A stretch of DNA of 64,000 nucleotides from contig JAFRNC010000002.1 of NCBI GenBank assembly GCA_017430365.1, positions 186,001 to 250,000 on the forward strand, in the 5' to 3' direction. Shown here one piece after another: positions 21,233-30,309 of the stretch; position 1 is the stretch's first letter; each line of letters begins with the position of its first letter. Position numbers and translations under genes: made by a program. Source of the DNA: Bacteroidales bacterium. Lineage in GTDB: Bacteria > Bacteroidota > Bacteroidia > Bacteroidales > UBA932. The notes beneath the pieces are model-generated. The model was not told the DNA's origin. It made no database searches and was given only the letters and a program-made list of their open reading frames with translations.

Positions 21233-22114
21233 ATGAAAAAAGTATTGGTCACCGGTGCTTTCGGCCAGCTCGGCACAGAACTTCAACTGCTTACGGCAGG
21301 CAGACCCGAATTCGTCTTCACCGACATAAGGGAGGACGGCAGGGTTCTCAGGCTCGATATCTGCGACGCCCGCGAGGTCGGCAGATTTGTCTCGGAGCAC
21401 GAAGTGGGCGCCATCATCAACTGCGCCGCCTATACCGACGTCAACCGCGCTGAAAGCGACGAGGCGCTCTGCCGTGCCATCAACGCCTCCGGCCCCGGCA
21501 ACCTCGCAAGGGCGGCCCGCCGGAACGACGCCTCGCTCATCCATATCTCGACCGAATACGTATTCGACGGCCGCAACCCGGCAGGATATGTCGAATCCGA
21601 CCGTCGTCACCCGCTCTCCGCCTATGGCCGTACCAAGAGGGAGGGCGAGGACCGCGTACGCCGCAGCGGCTGCAAAGGCGTGATAATCCGCACTTCCTGG
21701 CTTTACTCCCCTTTCGGGAAAAACTTCGTCAAGACCATGCTGCGGCTAGGCACGGAGAAAAGCGAAGTTGGAGTGGTCCGCGACCAGGTGGGCTCCCCCA
21801 CTTACGCCAGGGACCTGGCTGAAGCGATACTGGCCATACTGGACCGCATCGGAGAGCGCCGTGGAGAAGTGTATCACTTCACGAACGGAGGAGTTTGCTC
21901 ATGGGCCGGATTCGCCGAAACCATCATGCGCGAAGCGGGACTTCCCTGCTCCGTAAAGCCCATTACCACTGCGGAATACCCCACTCCTGCCGTACGCCCG
22001 GCGTGCTCGATAATGTCCAAGGAAAAGATAGTCCGGGATTTCGGAATCACGATCAGGCCCTGGGAGGAATCCCTCAGGGAGTGCCTGGTCAGAATCAGGG
22101 AACAGGAAAACTAA
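21233..22114 (+). CDS. rmlD: dTDP-4-dehydrorhamnose reductase
   Basis: Final enzyme of dTDP-L-rhamnose synthesis for surface glycans. The 293-residue SDR-type protein shows the N-terminal nucleotide site VLVTGAFGQLGTEL, the IINCAAYTDVNRAE motif near residues 62-75, the HISTEYVFDG stretch, and the catalytic YGRTKREGE (YxxxK). It is convergent with rmlC with a 4-bp overlap, so these two pathway genes face each other rather than forming an operon; rmlA and rmlB are not in the window. Confidence 0.94.
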   Translation: MKKVLVTGAFGQLGTELQLLTAGRPEFVFTDIREDGRVLRLDICDAREVGRFVSEHEVGAIINCAAYTDVNRAESDEALCRAINASGPGNLARAARRNDASLIHISTEYVFDGRNPAGYVESDRRHPLSAYGRTKREGEDRVRRSGCKGVIIRTSWLYSPFGKNFVKTMLRLGTEKSEVGVVRDQVGSPTYARDLAEAILAILDRIGERRGEVYHFTNGGVCSWAGFAETIMREAGLPCSVKPITTAEYPTPAVRPACSIMSKEKIVRDFGITIRPWEESLRECLVRIREQEN

Positions 22115-22647
22115 ATCCCGAAGAAGGGCGCTTTCGCATCCTTGTCCGACAGGATCACCTCCTCGGGCGACACTCCCCAGTCGATGCCGAAATAGGGATC
22201 GTTCCATCTGTATGATCCTTCCGCCTCAGGTGCGTAGTAGTTGTCGCACTTGTAGACGAAGACCGTGTCGTCCTCCAGCACCAGGAAGCCGTGGGCGAAG
22301 CCGCGCGGGATGAAGAACTGGCGCTTGTTCTCCCCGCTCAGTTCGACGGAAACATATTTCCCGAAAGTCGGGGATCCGGGACGTATGTCGACCGCCACGT
22401 CGAGGACCCTGCCCCTCACGACCCGTATCAGCTTTGCCTGCGCCTTGTCGCCTTTCTGGAAATGAAGGCCACGGAGCACCCCCCGCTTCGCGGAGAAAGA
22501 TTCATTGTCCTGAACGAATTCGACATCCCCGGCATGGGCGGCGAAATCCCTCATCGAGAACGATTCGAAGAAGTATCCGCGATGGTCACCGAAAACCCTG
22601 GGCTCGATGATCAGGGGACCGTCAATTTCAGTTTGTATATAATTCAT
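22111..22647 (-). CDS. rmlC: dTDP-4-dehydrorhamnose 3,5-epimerase
   Basis: A cupin-fold epimerase of 178 residues acting just before RmlD. Visible signatures are the N-terminal IEPRVFGDHRGYFFESFS, the QDNESFSAKRGVLRGLHFQ active-site block (catalytic His near residue 60), VVRGRVLDVAVDIR, and FFIPRGFAHGFLVLEDD with a conserved Tyr-containing region (VYKCDNYYAPE). The length is normal for the family. Confidence 0.95.
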   Translation of the reverse strand: MNYIQTEIDGPLIIEPRVFGDHRGYFFESFSMRDFAAHAGDVEFVQDNESFSAKRGVLRGLHFQKGDKAQAKLIRVVRGRVLDVAVDIRPGSPTFGKYVSVELSGENKRQFFIPRGFAHGFLVLEDDTVFVYKCDNYYAPEAEGSYRWNDPYFGIDWGVSPEEVILSDKDAKAPFFGI

Positions 22648-22669
22648 AGGAATTTGCTTTCTGACTGCA

Positions 22670-22677
22670 CAAAGGTA
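22670..22677 (-). promoter_or_regulatory. -7 element for rmlC
   Basis: Reverse-strand TACCTTTG matches TAnnTTTG, 23 bp before the rmlC start. Confidence 0.5.
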
Positions 22678-22690
22678 AGTTTATTTTTTA

Positions 22691-22698
22691 TAACTTTG
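22691..22698 (+). promoter_or_regulatory. -7 element for the fused dehydrogenase
   Basis: TAACTTTG matches TAnnTTTG, 26 bp upstream of the ATG at 22725. No clear -33 box is visible. Confidence 0.5.
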
Positions 22699-22724
22699 TT
22701 GAGATTTGCCAACAAAACACCTTT

Positions 22725-25700
22725 ATGTACAAAATAGCTTCCCACCCGATTCTGGAGATCCCCGAGGAGGATCTCCACGAATTTATCTATGAGGGCCAGA
22801 AGGTCTCCGGCCAGAAAGGCCAGACCATCGCCGCCGCCCTTCACCAGGCCGGATTCCCGGTCCACCATCACAGCCTGAAGGACCGCAAGCGCACGATGGA
22901 GTGCGGCATAGGCAAGTGCGGCGCCTGCGAAATGCTGGTCGACGGCCACATCCGCCGTATATGCATCACCAAGATAGACGGCGTCCGCGAAGTGAAACGG
23001 GTCGGCAAGGAGAGTTTCTCCATGGTCGATACCACCACGACGCACCAGGCGGATGTCAAGAAGGTCTACCGCACCGCCGTCGCCATCATCGGTGCCGGTC
23101 CCGCCGGACTCGCCGTCCGCGAGGAGCTGAACAAGGCCGGAATCGACAACCTGGTGATCGACAACAACGACGCAATCGGCGGCCAGTTCCAGATGCAGAC
23201 CCACCAGTTCTTCTTCTTCGAGAAGGAGCAGAAATTCGGCGGGATGCGCGGCTTCGACATCGCCAAGACCCTAGCCGGCGACTCGCTGGAGGGCATAATG
23301 CTCAACTGCGTCGTATGGGATATCCTGGAAGGGAAGCGTCTTGCAGTTAAGAACGTGGTCTCCCAGGAGATCTTCTACGTCGACGCAGAGCACCTGGTGG
23401 TGGCTGCCGGCGCCATCCCCTTCATGCCGGCGTTCAAGAACGACGACCTTCCCGGCGTATTCACAGCCGCGGTGGTGCAGCGCATGATGAACAAGGAGTT
23501 CACCCTGCTGGGCAAGAACATACTCACCGTGGGAGCCGGCAACATCGGCTACCTTACATCATACCAGGCCATGCAGGCGGGCGCCAAAGTCAAGGCAATC
23601 ATCGAGGCCATGCCCCACGAAGGAGGTTTCCCGGTGCAGGCCAACCGTCTCCGCCGCCTGGGCATCCCCATCATGACATCCTACACCCTCGTGGAAGCGG
23701 TCCCCAACGAGAGCTGGACCGGCGTGACCGGGGCCATCATTGCCAAATGCGAGAATTTCAAGCCGATTCCCGGAACCGAGGTCCTCATCGACGGCATCGA
23801 CTGCATCAACATCTGCACGGGACTCCTTCCCGACAGCCAGCTCCTGCGCAAGGGCACCGAAATCTTCGGACTCGCATGCCATGGAGTGGGCGACGCGGTC
23901 CGCATCGGCGAAGGGACATCGGCAGTGCTCCGCGGACGTCAGTGCGCCTACGAGATCCAGCAGGCCCTCGGCCGCCGCATAGATTACAACGCATATCTCA
24001 CGGTTTCCAAGGAATACATCGACTCCCAGCAGAGGCCCACGCGCCTGCTCGACGAGCCCCGCAAACCATCGCCGGAACGCATGCGCAAGGGCGGTTTCGT
24101 AATCGCGGACTGCCTCTACGGTTTCGCCTGCAACCCCTGCTCGTTCGCCTGCAAGCAGGGCGCGATCACCAAGAGCTCTACATCCGTCACCCCGACGATC
24201 GATTTCGACAAATGCATCGGCTGCATGGAGTGCGTATCACACTGCCCTGGCCTCGCGATATTCGGCTACAGGCCCGACCGCAGGCAGATCTTCCTTCCCG
24301 TGGAATTCGAAGTGGAGACCGGATGCGAGGTCTTCCTGGTTGACGACAACGGAAAGAAGGTGGGCGAAGGCAAGGTCGAACGCCTCATCCGCAAGCCCAA
24401 CAAGACAAACGTGGCGGTCGTCAAGGCTGAAAAGATTTACGCAGGCGACTCCGAGGAAGCGCTGCTCGAGGCCCACGGCTTCATCGTAAAGGAGAATTAT
24501 CCCGAGCCTCTCGAGATGACCCCGACCGAACTGAACGACGATTTCACCTATATCTGCCACTGCGAAGACGTGCGTCTGCGCGACCTGCTCGCCCTGCTCA
24601 AGGGACGCACCAGCATCACCGCGCAGGAACTCAAGCACATCTCCCGCCTCGGAATGGGCCCCTGCCGCGGCACCCGCTGCCTCCCCCGCGCCAAGCAGGC
24701 GCTCCGTGCCTACGGCATTGAGATAACCGGCGACTTCACCCCCCGCGGCCCCATGGCAAACCTCGTAGAGATCGGCAACGTCATCAACCCGGACCGCAAG
24801 ATCGAACTGATAACCAACCCTAAATGCACGGACATCGAGATCCGCAAGGTGGGTGCATTCGTGGCTGGCGGCGGCATGGCCGGAACCGCCCTGTTCCGCT
24901 ATCTCTCCGAAGCGGGATTCAAGCCCGTACTGGTCAACAACGAACACGGCAGCTCGTGGCGCTGCATCGCCGGCGGCCGTCCGGCGTTCTCCCTCCCCGC
25001 CCTCGCCGACATAGCCACCCACAACCTTGAGATCTTCCGCGAGGTCCAGTCCCTGCGCAACATCGACCTCAAGATGACCCGCTACGTCAACTTCGTGCAC
25101 GATGACGAGACATACCGCTCCCTCGACGCCTCCCGGGCATGGTCTAACGCCTACATGGTGGACAAGAAGGATTTCGCCAAGGAGATTTCGCCCTACATCA
25201 ACCCCGGCCTCGACCTCTACAGCCACGCGCTCATCTCGCTCGACTGCTGGCAGGCCACTCCCGGCAAGACGGTCGATACCGTACGGCAGATCGGCATCAA
25301 GGCCGGCGGCCAGGTATTCGAGGACACCGAGGTGATCAATGTCGAGAAGAACGGAAAGGTCTACCGCATCACCGTACGCAACCGCGAAGGCCGCTATGTC
25401 CGCTACGAGACCGGCGTCTTCGTCAACGCCATGGGCGCCGGCGCCGAGAAATTCGCACGCCAGCTCGGCATCGAGACCGGGCTCTATCCGGTGCGTCACC
25501 AGGCATTCATCACCAAGAGGCTGCCGCTCATCGGCAAGGACGGCGACTCGCTCGACATGCTCATCGACCGCCGCCACTACAAGGGATTCTCGGCAGTCTA
25601 CGGCCAGCAGCTCGCGGAGACCGGTCAGATCATCGGCTGCGCCTCGCCTGCCCAGGACGCGACCGACGCGGCAAAGAACCTGAAGGTCAACACCCAGGAG

Positions 25701-25973
25701 TTCCTGGAGATCTGCTCCGAAGTCTTCACGGAATGGATTCCACAGCTCAAGGGCATGAGCTTCCAGGCTACATGGAGCGGATATTACACGGAGCCCCGCT
25801 ACATCATCGATCCTTCGCTCGGTCTCTTCGTGGGAATGCGCGGCCACGGCTTCATGCTGTCGCAGTACATCGCCAAGCTCTATGTGGAAGCCCTCCTCGG
25901 GCATCCGGTTCCCGATTACTTCAAGGACCTCGCCCTGGGCGGTCCAGGTCTTTCCGAACAGGCCTTTAAATAG
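22725..25973 (+). CDS. single-chain multidomain FAD/Fe-S dehydrogenase (HcnABC / dye-linked proline dehydrogenase type)
   Basis: A 1082-residue cytosolic oxidoreductase joining parts normally found as separate subunits. Order: a [2Fe-2S] ferredoxin-like domain (Cys60, Cys65, Cys68, Cys80); an FAD/NAD(P)-type disulfide-oxidoreductase-like domain with GAGPAG at 123-128 and a second GAGNIG; a Cys-rich segment and a 4Fe-4S cluster motif (CIGCMEC...C, near 497-507); a BFD-like [2Fe-2S] domain (CHCEDVR...GPCRGTRC, ~609-655); and a C-terminal amino-acid-oxidase (DAO) domain with GGGMAG near 714. HCN synthase, opine oxidase and dye-linked L-proline or D-hydroxyproline dehydrogenases use these same modules on 2-4 chains. 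pruA lies 0.8 kb downstream, so an amino-acid substrate that yields pyrroline-carboxylate is plausible. Confidence 0.8.
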   Translation: MYKIASHPILEIPEEDLHEFIYEGQKVSGQKGQTIAAALHQAGFPVHHHSLKDRKRTMECGIGKCGACEMLVDGHIRRICITKIDGVREVKRVGKESFSMVDTTTTHQADVKKVYRTAVAIIGAGPAGLAVREELNKAGIDNLVIDNNDAIGGQFQMQTHQFFFFEKEQKFGGMRGFDIAKTLAGDSLEGIMLNCVVWDILEGKRLAVKNVVSQEIFYVDAEHLVVAAGAIPFMPAFKNDDLPGVFTAAVVQRMMNKEFTLLGKNILTVGAGNIGYLTSYQAMQAGAKVKAIIEAMPHEGGFPVQANRLRRLGIPIMTSYTLVEAVPNESWTGVTGAIIAKCENFKPIPGTEVLIDGIDCINICTGLLPDSQLLRKGTEIFGLACHGVGDAVRIGEGTSAVLRGRQCAYEIQQALGRRIDYNAYLTVSKEYIDSQQRPTRLLDEPRKPSPERMRKGGFVIADCLYGFACNPCSFACKQGAITKSSTSVTPTIDFDKCIGCMECVSHCPGLAIFGYRPDRRQIFLPVEFEVETGCEVFLVDDNGKKVGEGKVERLIRKPNKTNVAVVKAEKIYAGDSEEALLEAHGFIVKENYPEPLEMTPTELNDDFTYICHCEDVRLRDLLALLKGRTSITAQELKHISRLGMGPCRGTRCLPRAKQALRAYGIEITGDFTPRGPMANLVEIGNVINPDRKIELITNPKCTDIEIRKVGAFVAGGGMAGTALFRYLSEAGFKPVLVNNEHGSSWRCIAGGRPAFSLPALADIATHNLEIFREVQSLRNIDLKMTRYVNFVHDDETYRSLDASRAWSNAYMVDKKDFAKEISPYINPGLDLYSHALISLDCWQATPGKTVDTVRQIGIKAGGQVFEDTEVINVEKNGKVYRITVRNREGRYVRYETGVFVNAMGAGAEKFARQLGIETGLYPVRHQAFITKRLPLIGKDGDSLDMLIDRRHYKGFSAVYGQQLAETGQIIGCASPAQDATDAAKNLKVNTQEFLEICSEVFTEWIPQLKGMSFQATWSGYYTEPRYIIDPSLGLFVGMRGHGFMLSQYIAKLYVEALLGHPVPDYFKDLALGGPGLSEQAFK

Positions 25974-26012
25974 CCCGTGGCACTAAAGTCGCTGACAATC
26001 TGCGTCTTAAAC

Positions 26013-26047
26013 AAAATCGAGTGCGTAAAAAAGCGCACTCGATTTTT
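26013..26047. terminator. bidirectional terminator
   Basis: A perfect 13-bp stem (AAAATCGAGTGCG / CGCACTCGATTTT) with an A-rich loop lies between convergent genes; the A and T ends provide tails on both strands. Confidence 0.88.
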
Positions 26048-26083
26048 AGTATTCGGCTGACAGCCAGACCGTTTGCCGCCACA

Positions 26084-26698
26084 TCAGAACAAGCCGAAGA
26101 GGCGGGCGTCGATCCTGTCGGTGATGGATGCGAAGTCTTCGGGCCTGTTCTCGAAGTCGAGGTTGTCGGCGTCGATAGTCAGCACGTCGCCCTTGTATTC
26201 CTTGCCGATGAACTCTTCGTAACGGTTGTTCAGCCCGCTGAGGTATTCCAGGCTCATGGTCTGCTCGTAGTCACGTCCCCTCTTCTGTATCTGTGCCACC
26301 AGATGCGGGATGGAGCACTTGAGATAGATGAGCAGGTCGGGCAGTTTCACCATCTGCATCATCACGTTGAACAGGTCCATGTAGGCATCGAAATCACGCT
26401 TGGAAAGATTTCCCTGCGCGACGTTGTTGGCCACGAAAACGTAGACGCCTTCGAAGATAGTGCGGTCCTGGATAATGGTCTCGCTGCTGCGGGCTATCTC
26501 CATGACGTCCTTGAACCTCTGGGTGAGGAAATAGACCTCCAGATTGAAGGACCAGCGGGGAATATCCTTGTAATAATCCTCAAGGAAAGGGTTGTGCGTC
26601 ACGGACTCGTATCTCGGAGTCCATCCGTAGTGCTGGGCCAGCATGCGCGTCAGAGTGGTCTTGCCGCTGCCTATATTTCCGGCGATACCTATATGCAT
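26084..26698 (-). CDS. deoxynucleoside kinase (deoxyadenosine/deoxycytidine/deoxyguanosine type)
   Basis: Salvage kinase that phosphorylates deoxyribonucleosides at the 5' position. The 204-residue protein has a P-loop HIGIAGNIGSGKTTL at the N-terminus, the ESVTHNPFLEDYYKD substrate loop, FLTQRFKD, an IIQDRTIFEG (DR motif) segment and a lid with RGRDYE. The length and motifs match the dNK family; base preference cannot be set. It is convergent with the fused dehydrogenase and divergent from pruA. Confidence 0.92.
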   Translation of the reverse strand: MHIGIAGNIGSGKTTLTRMLAQHYGWTPRYESVTHNPFLEDYYKDIPRWSFNLEVYFLTQRFKDVMEIARSSETIIQDRTIFEGVYVFVANNVAQGNLSKRDFDAYMDLFNVMMQMVKLPDLLIYLKCSIPHLVAQIQKRGRDYEQTMSLEYLSGLNNRYEEFIGKEYKGDVLTIDADNLDFENRPEDFASITDRIDARLFGLF

Positions 26699-26724
26699 GA
26701 TATTGTTATAAATATTCGGGATGA

Positions 26725-26758
26725 TTTGCGAAGTTAATTATTTTTTTTCGTATTTTTG
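26725..26758 (+). promoter_or_regulatory. promoter of pruA
   Basis: TTTG (26725-26728), a 22-bp spacer and TATTTTTG (26751-26758) fit the Bacteroidetes pattern with a slightly long spacer; the ATG follows at 26795. Confidence 0.65.
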
Positions 26759-26794
26759 AAGATTGTGAAACAATAAAACCCAACAATATCGATT

Positions 26795-28420
26795 ATGAGA
26801 GACGCGATCTATGCATTCCCTGACCCGGCCAACGAGCCGGTCAAAACCTATCTGAAAGGATCCCCTGAAAGGGAGGCGCTCGAGAAAGAATTGAAGCGCC
26901 AGAGTTCCATCGAGATCGAAATCCCGCTCATCATCGGCGGCAAGGAAGTCCGCACCGGCAACACCGGCAAGGTTGTCATGCCGCACGACCACCATCATGT
27001 GCTCGCCACATACCACAAGGCAGGTCCCGCCGAGGTCAAGATGGCCATCGACGCGGCAATGGCCGCCCACAAGCAGTGGTCCGAGACCGACTGGACAGTG
27101 AGGGCCGCCATCCTCATGAAAGCCGCGGAGCTGATCTCCACCAAGTATCGCGCCCTCATGAACGCAGCCACGATGCTCGGCCAGAGCAAGAACTTCTACC
27201 AGGCTGAGATCGACTCCACCTGCGAGCTCATCGACTTCCTCCGCTACAACGCCCATTTCGCATCCGAGATTTACGGCTTCCAGCCCAAGAGCGTGAAAGG
27301 ACAGATCAACACGGTCGAATACCGCGCCCTCGAAGGCTTCGTCTTCGCGCTGACCCCGTTCAACTTCACCTCCATCGCATCGAACCTCAACATGTCGCCG
27401 GTGCTCATGGGCAACGTGACCGTCTGGAAACCTTCCACGACCGCCATACTCTCGAACTACTATCTGATGAAGATTTACAAGGAAGCGGGACTTCCCGACG
27501 GCGTCGTCAACTTCATCCCCGGCAAGGGATCGGTCATCGGCAAGGAGATATTCGCATCGAAGTATCTCGCCGGCGTCCACTTCACCGGTTCCTCCGCCAC
27601 CTTCAACACCCTGTGGCGTCAGGTCGGCGAGAACATCGACAACTACGTGAACTACCCCCGCCTGGTCGGCGAGACCGGAGGCAAGGACTTCATCTTCGTC
27701 ACCCCCACCGCCGTCGCTGAAGATGTCGCTACCGCAGCCTTCTGCGGAGCCTTCGAGTTCCAGGGCCAGAAATGCTCTGCCGCATCCCGCATGTACGTAC
27801 CCAAGTCCCTGTGGCCCAAGATACTGGAAGGTATGAAAGCCTTCGCAGCCGAGGCAAAGATGGGTGATGTCTGCGATCCCGACAACTTCATCAACGCCGT
27901 CATCGACGAAGTCTCCTTCGACAACATTGCCGCCAACATCGAATACGCCCGTCAGTCCCCCGACGCCGAGATCGTACTTGGCGGCGGCTGCGACAAGAGC
28001 AAGGGCTACTTCGTGGAGCCTACCGTCATCGTCACCACCGACCCACATTTCAAGACCATCGAGGAGGAGATTTTCGGTCCGGTGCTCACCGTCTATGTCT
28101 ATGATGACGCCGACATGGATGCCGTCGTGGAACTCTGCGACAGCACCTCGCCTTACGGCCTTACCGGCGCCGTCTTCGGACAGGACCGCATGATGGTCCA
28201 GCGCGTCGCCGACCGTCTGCGCTACGCAGCCGGCAACTTCTACATCAACGACAAACCCACCGGCGCCGTGGTCGGCATGCAGCCGTTCGGCGGCTCACGC
28301 AAGTCCGGTACCAATGACAAGGCAGGCGGTGAGTTCAACCTCATCCGCTGGGCGATTCCGCGCGCAATCAAGGAGACGCTGGTCCCCGCACGCGGGTTCA
28401 AGTATCCGTATATGAAATAG
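26795..28420 (+). CDS. pruA: L-glutamate gamma-semialdehyde (1-pyrroline-5-carboxylate) dehydrogenase
   Basis: NAD-dependent aldehyde dehydrogenase that oxidises glutamate semialdehyde to glutamate, second step of proline breakdown. The 541-residue protein has ALDH signatures: FALTPFNFTSIASNLN, the cofactor-binding VHFTGSSATFNTLW, VGETGGKDFIFV (catalytic Glu) and FEFQGQKCSAASR with the nucleophile Cys327. C-terminal INDKPTGAVVGMQPFGG is characteristic of P5C dehydrogenase. No separate PutA-type proline dehydrogenase is visible; the fused dehydrogenase at 22.7 kb is the candidate upstream enzyme. Confidence 0.95.
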   Translation: MRDAIYAFPDPANEPVKTYLKGSPEREALEKELKRQSSIEIEIPLIIGGKEVRTGNTGKVVMPHDHHHVLATYHKAGPAEVKMAIDAAMAAHKQWSETDWTVRAAILMKAAELISTKYRALMNAATMLGQSKNFYQAEIDSTCELIDFLRYNAHFASEIYGFQPKSVKGQINTVEYRALEGFVFALTPFNFTSIASNLNMSPVLMGNVTVWKPSTTAILSNYYLMKIYKEAGLPDGVVNFIPGKGSVIGKEIFASKYLAGVHFTGSSATFNTLWRQVGENIDNYVNYPRLVGETGGKDFIFVTPTAVAEDVATAAFCGAFEFQGQKCSAASRMYVPKSLWPKILEGMKAFAAEAKMGDVCDPDNFINAVIDEVSFDNIAANIEYARQSPDAEIVLGGGCDKSKGYFVEPTVIVTTDPHFKTIEEEIFGPVLTVYVYDDADMDAVVELCDSTSPYGLTGAVFGQDRMMVQRVADRLRYAAGNFYINDKPTGAVVGMQPFGGSRKSGTNDKAGGEFNLIRWAIPRAIKETLVPARGFKYPYMK

Positions 28421-28464
28421 AGGGATTTCAATTATAATAGTCACCCTGACAGCATTATTCTGTC

Positions 28465-28505
28465 TTTTGCCCTCCATCAGAATTTAATTCTGATGGAGGG
28501 CAAAA
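28465..28505. terminator. perfect 20-bp inverted repeat, probable terminator of pruA
   Basis: Two 20-bp arms (TTTTGCCCTCCATCAGAATT and its exact complement) are separated by one T, 44 bp after the pruA stop. The A/T ends allow termination on either strand. Confidence 0.8.
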
Positions 28506-28611
28506 TGTTTTCTTTCCACTTACTGCCTATCGATATTGGATTGAGGACGTTAATCTTCTTTAAGGATATAGAAGTGAACAAACGAGAACGAAACAAATAT
28601 TTTTATTTTTA

Positions 28612-28643
28612 TTTGTTTACTTTCAAATTATAACTTATATTTG
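28612..28643 (+). promoter_or_regulatory. promoter upstream of the AT-rich lipoprotein gene
   Basis: TTTG (28612-28615), a 20-bp spacer and TATATTTG (28636-28643) form an ideal Bacteroidetes promoter. The start codon of the next gene lies about 200 bp further on, leaving a long GC-rich leader with no recognisable element. Confidence 0.7.
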
Positions 28644-28845
28644 TCTCAAACCTCATTGAGGTCATCGTAATATTCCCCCTGTCCCATTCCCGGGAAAAGG
28701 GTACCTTCTCCGACATCCTACTCGGGCTTTGAGCCCATCTCCTCCCACTCTTGAGTTGTTCAGACCGCCAACCTGCGGCTCCTGAACGCCACAATTTACC
28801 GAAGTATTGATAGAATTATATTTACATAAATTAGTCAGCAATGCC

Positions 28846-30018
28846 ATGCTTCTTCGTAGTTTCGTTATACCGTTATTAGTGTTATCAATATGTTTTGGAT
28901 GTAATAATCCCAATTCAGTTAACACGCATACGAGTTTACCATTTGTATTAGTGTCTCAAAATAAGTTATATATTTCAAACCCAATATTTGCATTTAAATA
29001 TAATCGGCATAATGATGAGAATGCTTTATTTGTTGGCAATCAGAAAGATTTAGCATCGCTATACCCTGTGTCTGCCGGGGAATCTTTCTTTTACACTTGT
29101 GCACCATTCGTGACTGATATTTGTTCTTATAATGATTCCATGGTCTATTTTAAATTCAAGGCAGGAATACATGCAAATACTTTTAAGAAAACTTATGTCT
29201 GGCAATACAATAGTATACCGGATTCTTTTATATGGCCAACCGATTTCGATGACGTAGAATTTTGCACTGATCGATATTACAAACTATTCCTTACTTGGGA
29301 TGAATCTAGTTATGATTTCAAAAGGATGATGCGGTGTGCAACCCGCTCGAAAACTGAAGCCATTAGTACTGAATGGAGAACTTTTTTTTCGACCAAAGAT
29401 ACTTCATCCTGGCGCACAGTTATCCATGATTATAAAGAACTACAAACGCTTCATAGAATTAAACATAAAAGCAGGTTCCTAAATTGGCAGAGTTACTATT
29501 CTTATGGTAAAAAAGAATTAAGAAGTAACGGAATGAGGAAAAGTGATACATTTGTTGACACTACTTTATCTTACCTTTGTTTTGATAGCTTGTTTATTTA
29601 TGTGCCTCATACTGATGAACACAGACAATACTTGTTTTCTCCAGAGATAGTAACTCGACAATTTGATTATCCCTTCTTTCAAGGTGGTCTGAATTGTTAT
29701 GCACTTCAACTAATGTCATGTGTAGCGTTGGATTCCGTATCCGAAAGAGTATATCAAGATACGGCAGGAACTATATATAGAGTCCCTGAACAATTTAATC
29801 AGAAACAGTTTGTTATTGTAATGCGAATGGACACTGATCGTAAAGAGTACTATCTTTCAACTATCCTGGATCCTGTATTAGAAGAGAAAGTTTTATCAGA
29901 GACTATTGACTTCGATTCGATTATAGTAACTGAAACTGACGAATATTCAATTTTTATAAATGGCAATCAACTAATAAAAGAATGGCTCAAGAACAGGACG
30001 TCGGAGGCATATCATTGA
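28846..30018 (+). CDS. AT-rich lipoprotein of unknown function
   Basis: The frame is open from 28807, but the ATG at 28846 gives a lipoprotein signal (MLLRSFVIPLLVLSICFGC), so it is preferred; the mature protein is about 370 residues. It is rich in Tyr, Phe, Asp and Ser with alternating strand-like segments, resembling Bacteroidetes beta-propeller lipoproteins (DUF4221-like), but the resemblance is weak and no catalytic motif is seen. Base use is strikingly AT-rich against GC-rich neighbours, which suggests recent acquisition. Anchoring to a membrane is inferred from the lipobox; the role is unknown. Confidence 0.65.
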   Translation: MLLRSFVIPLLVLSICFGCNNPNSVNTHTSLPFVLVSQNKLYISNPIFAFKYNRHNDENALFVGNQKDLASLYPVSAGESFFYTCAPFVTDICSYNDSMVYFKFKAGIHANTFKKTYVWQYNSIPDSFIWPTDFDDVEFCTDRYYKLFLTWDESSYDFKRMMRCATRSKTEAISTEWRTFFSTKDTSSWRTVIHDYKELQTLHRIKHKSRFLNWQSYYSYGKKELRSNGMRKSDTFVDTTLSYLCFDSLFIYVPHTDEHRQYLFSPEIVTRQFDYPFFQGGLNCYALQLMSCVALDSVSERVYQDTAGTIYRVPEQFNQKQFVIVMRMDTDRKEYYLSTILDPVLEEKVLSETIDFDSIIVTETDEYSIFINGNQLIKEWLKNRTSEAYH

Positions 30019-30085
30019 GAAGGACGTGAGGTCCAGATTTACTCTTTGAGAACGTTCTATTGTAGCCTTCCCTAAAAGAGACAAT

Positions 30086-30199
30086 ATGGAAGATAAATAT
30101 TTGACTCATCAAGAAGACTATAAACTAAATAAACTGGTCCTAAAGACAGACACACTTCATTCCAATAGTGTCGTTGAATCCTTTCTACAGAAAGAATAG
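30086..30199 (+). CDS. possible 37-residue peptide
   Basis: A short AT-rich frame (MEDKYLTHQEDYKLNKLVLK followed by 17 more residues) lies 67 bp after the lipoprotein gene and shares its base composition. No strong ribosome-binding site is expected or visible, as is usual in Bacteroidetes. It may be a relic of the same foreign insertion. Confidence 0.2.
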   Translation: MEDKYLTHQEDYKLNKLVLKTDTLHSNSVVESFLQKE

Positions 30200-30247
30200 A
30201 GGGACAAGAGCGGCTCTTAAAGGGCAGTTAGGATCCCCAGCGCCATA

Positions 30248-30283
30248 AACCCCGAAAGCTTGAGATTATTAACTTTCGGGGTT
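30248..30283. terminator. hairpin between convergent genes
   Basis: An 11-bp stem AACCCCGAAAG / CTTTCGGGGTT with a 14-nt loop lies between the lipoprotein region and the convergent peptidase gene. T-tracts are weak on both strands, so its efficiency is uncertain. Confidence 0.6.
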
Positions 30284-30309
30284 CATGTTAAAAATTAGGC
30301 CGCCTTTTT

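Noticed and set aside
26738..28048. A 436-codon open frame antisense to pruA, and similar long antisense frames opposite susC, mutA/mutB and the fused dehydrogenase
   Set aside because: All lie opposite unambiguous genes and read as repetitive acidic/Gly/His sequence; they are codon-bias shadows.
28644..28845. Riboswitch or structured leader before the AT-rich lipoprotein
   Set aside because: The ~200-nt leader is long and GC-rich, but I recognise no known riboswitch core or terminator/antiterminator pair.
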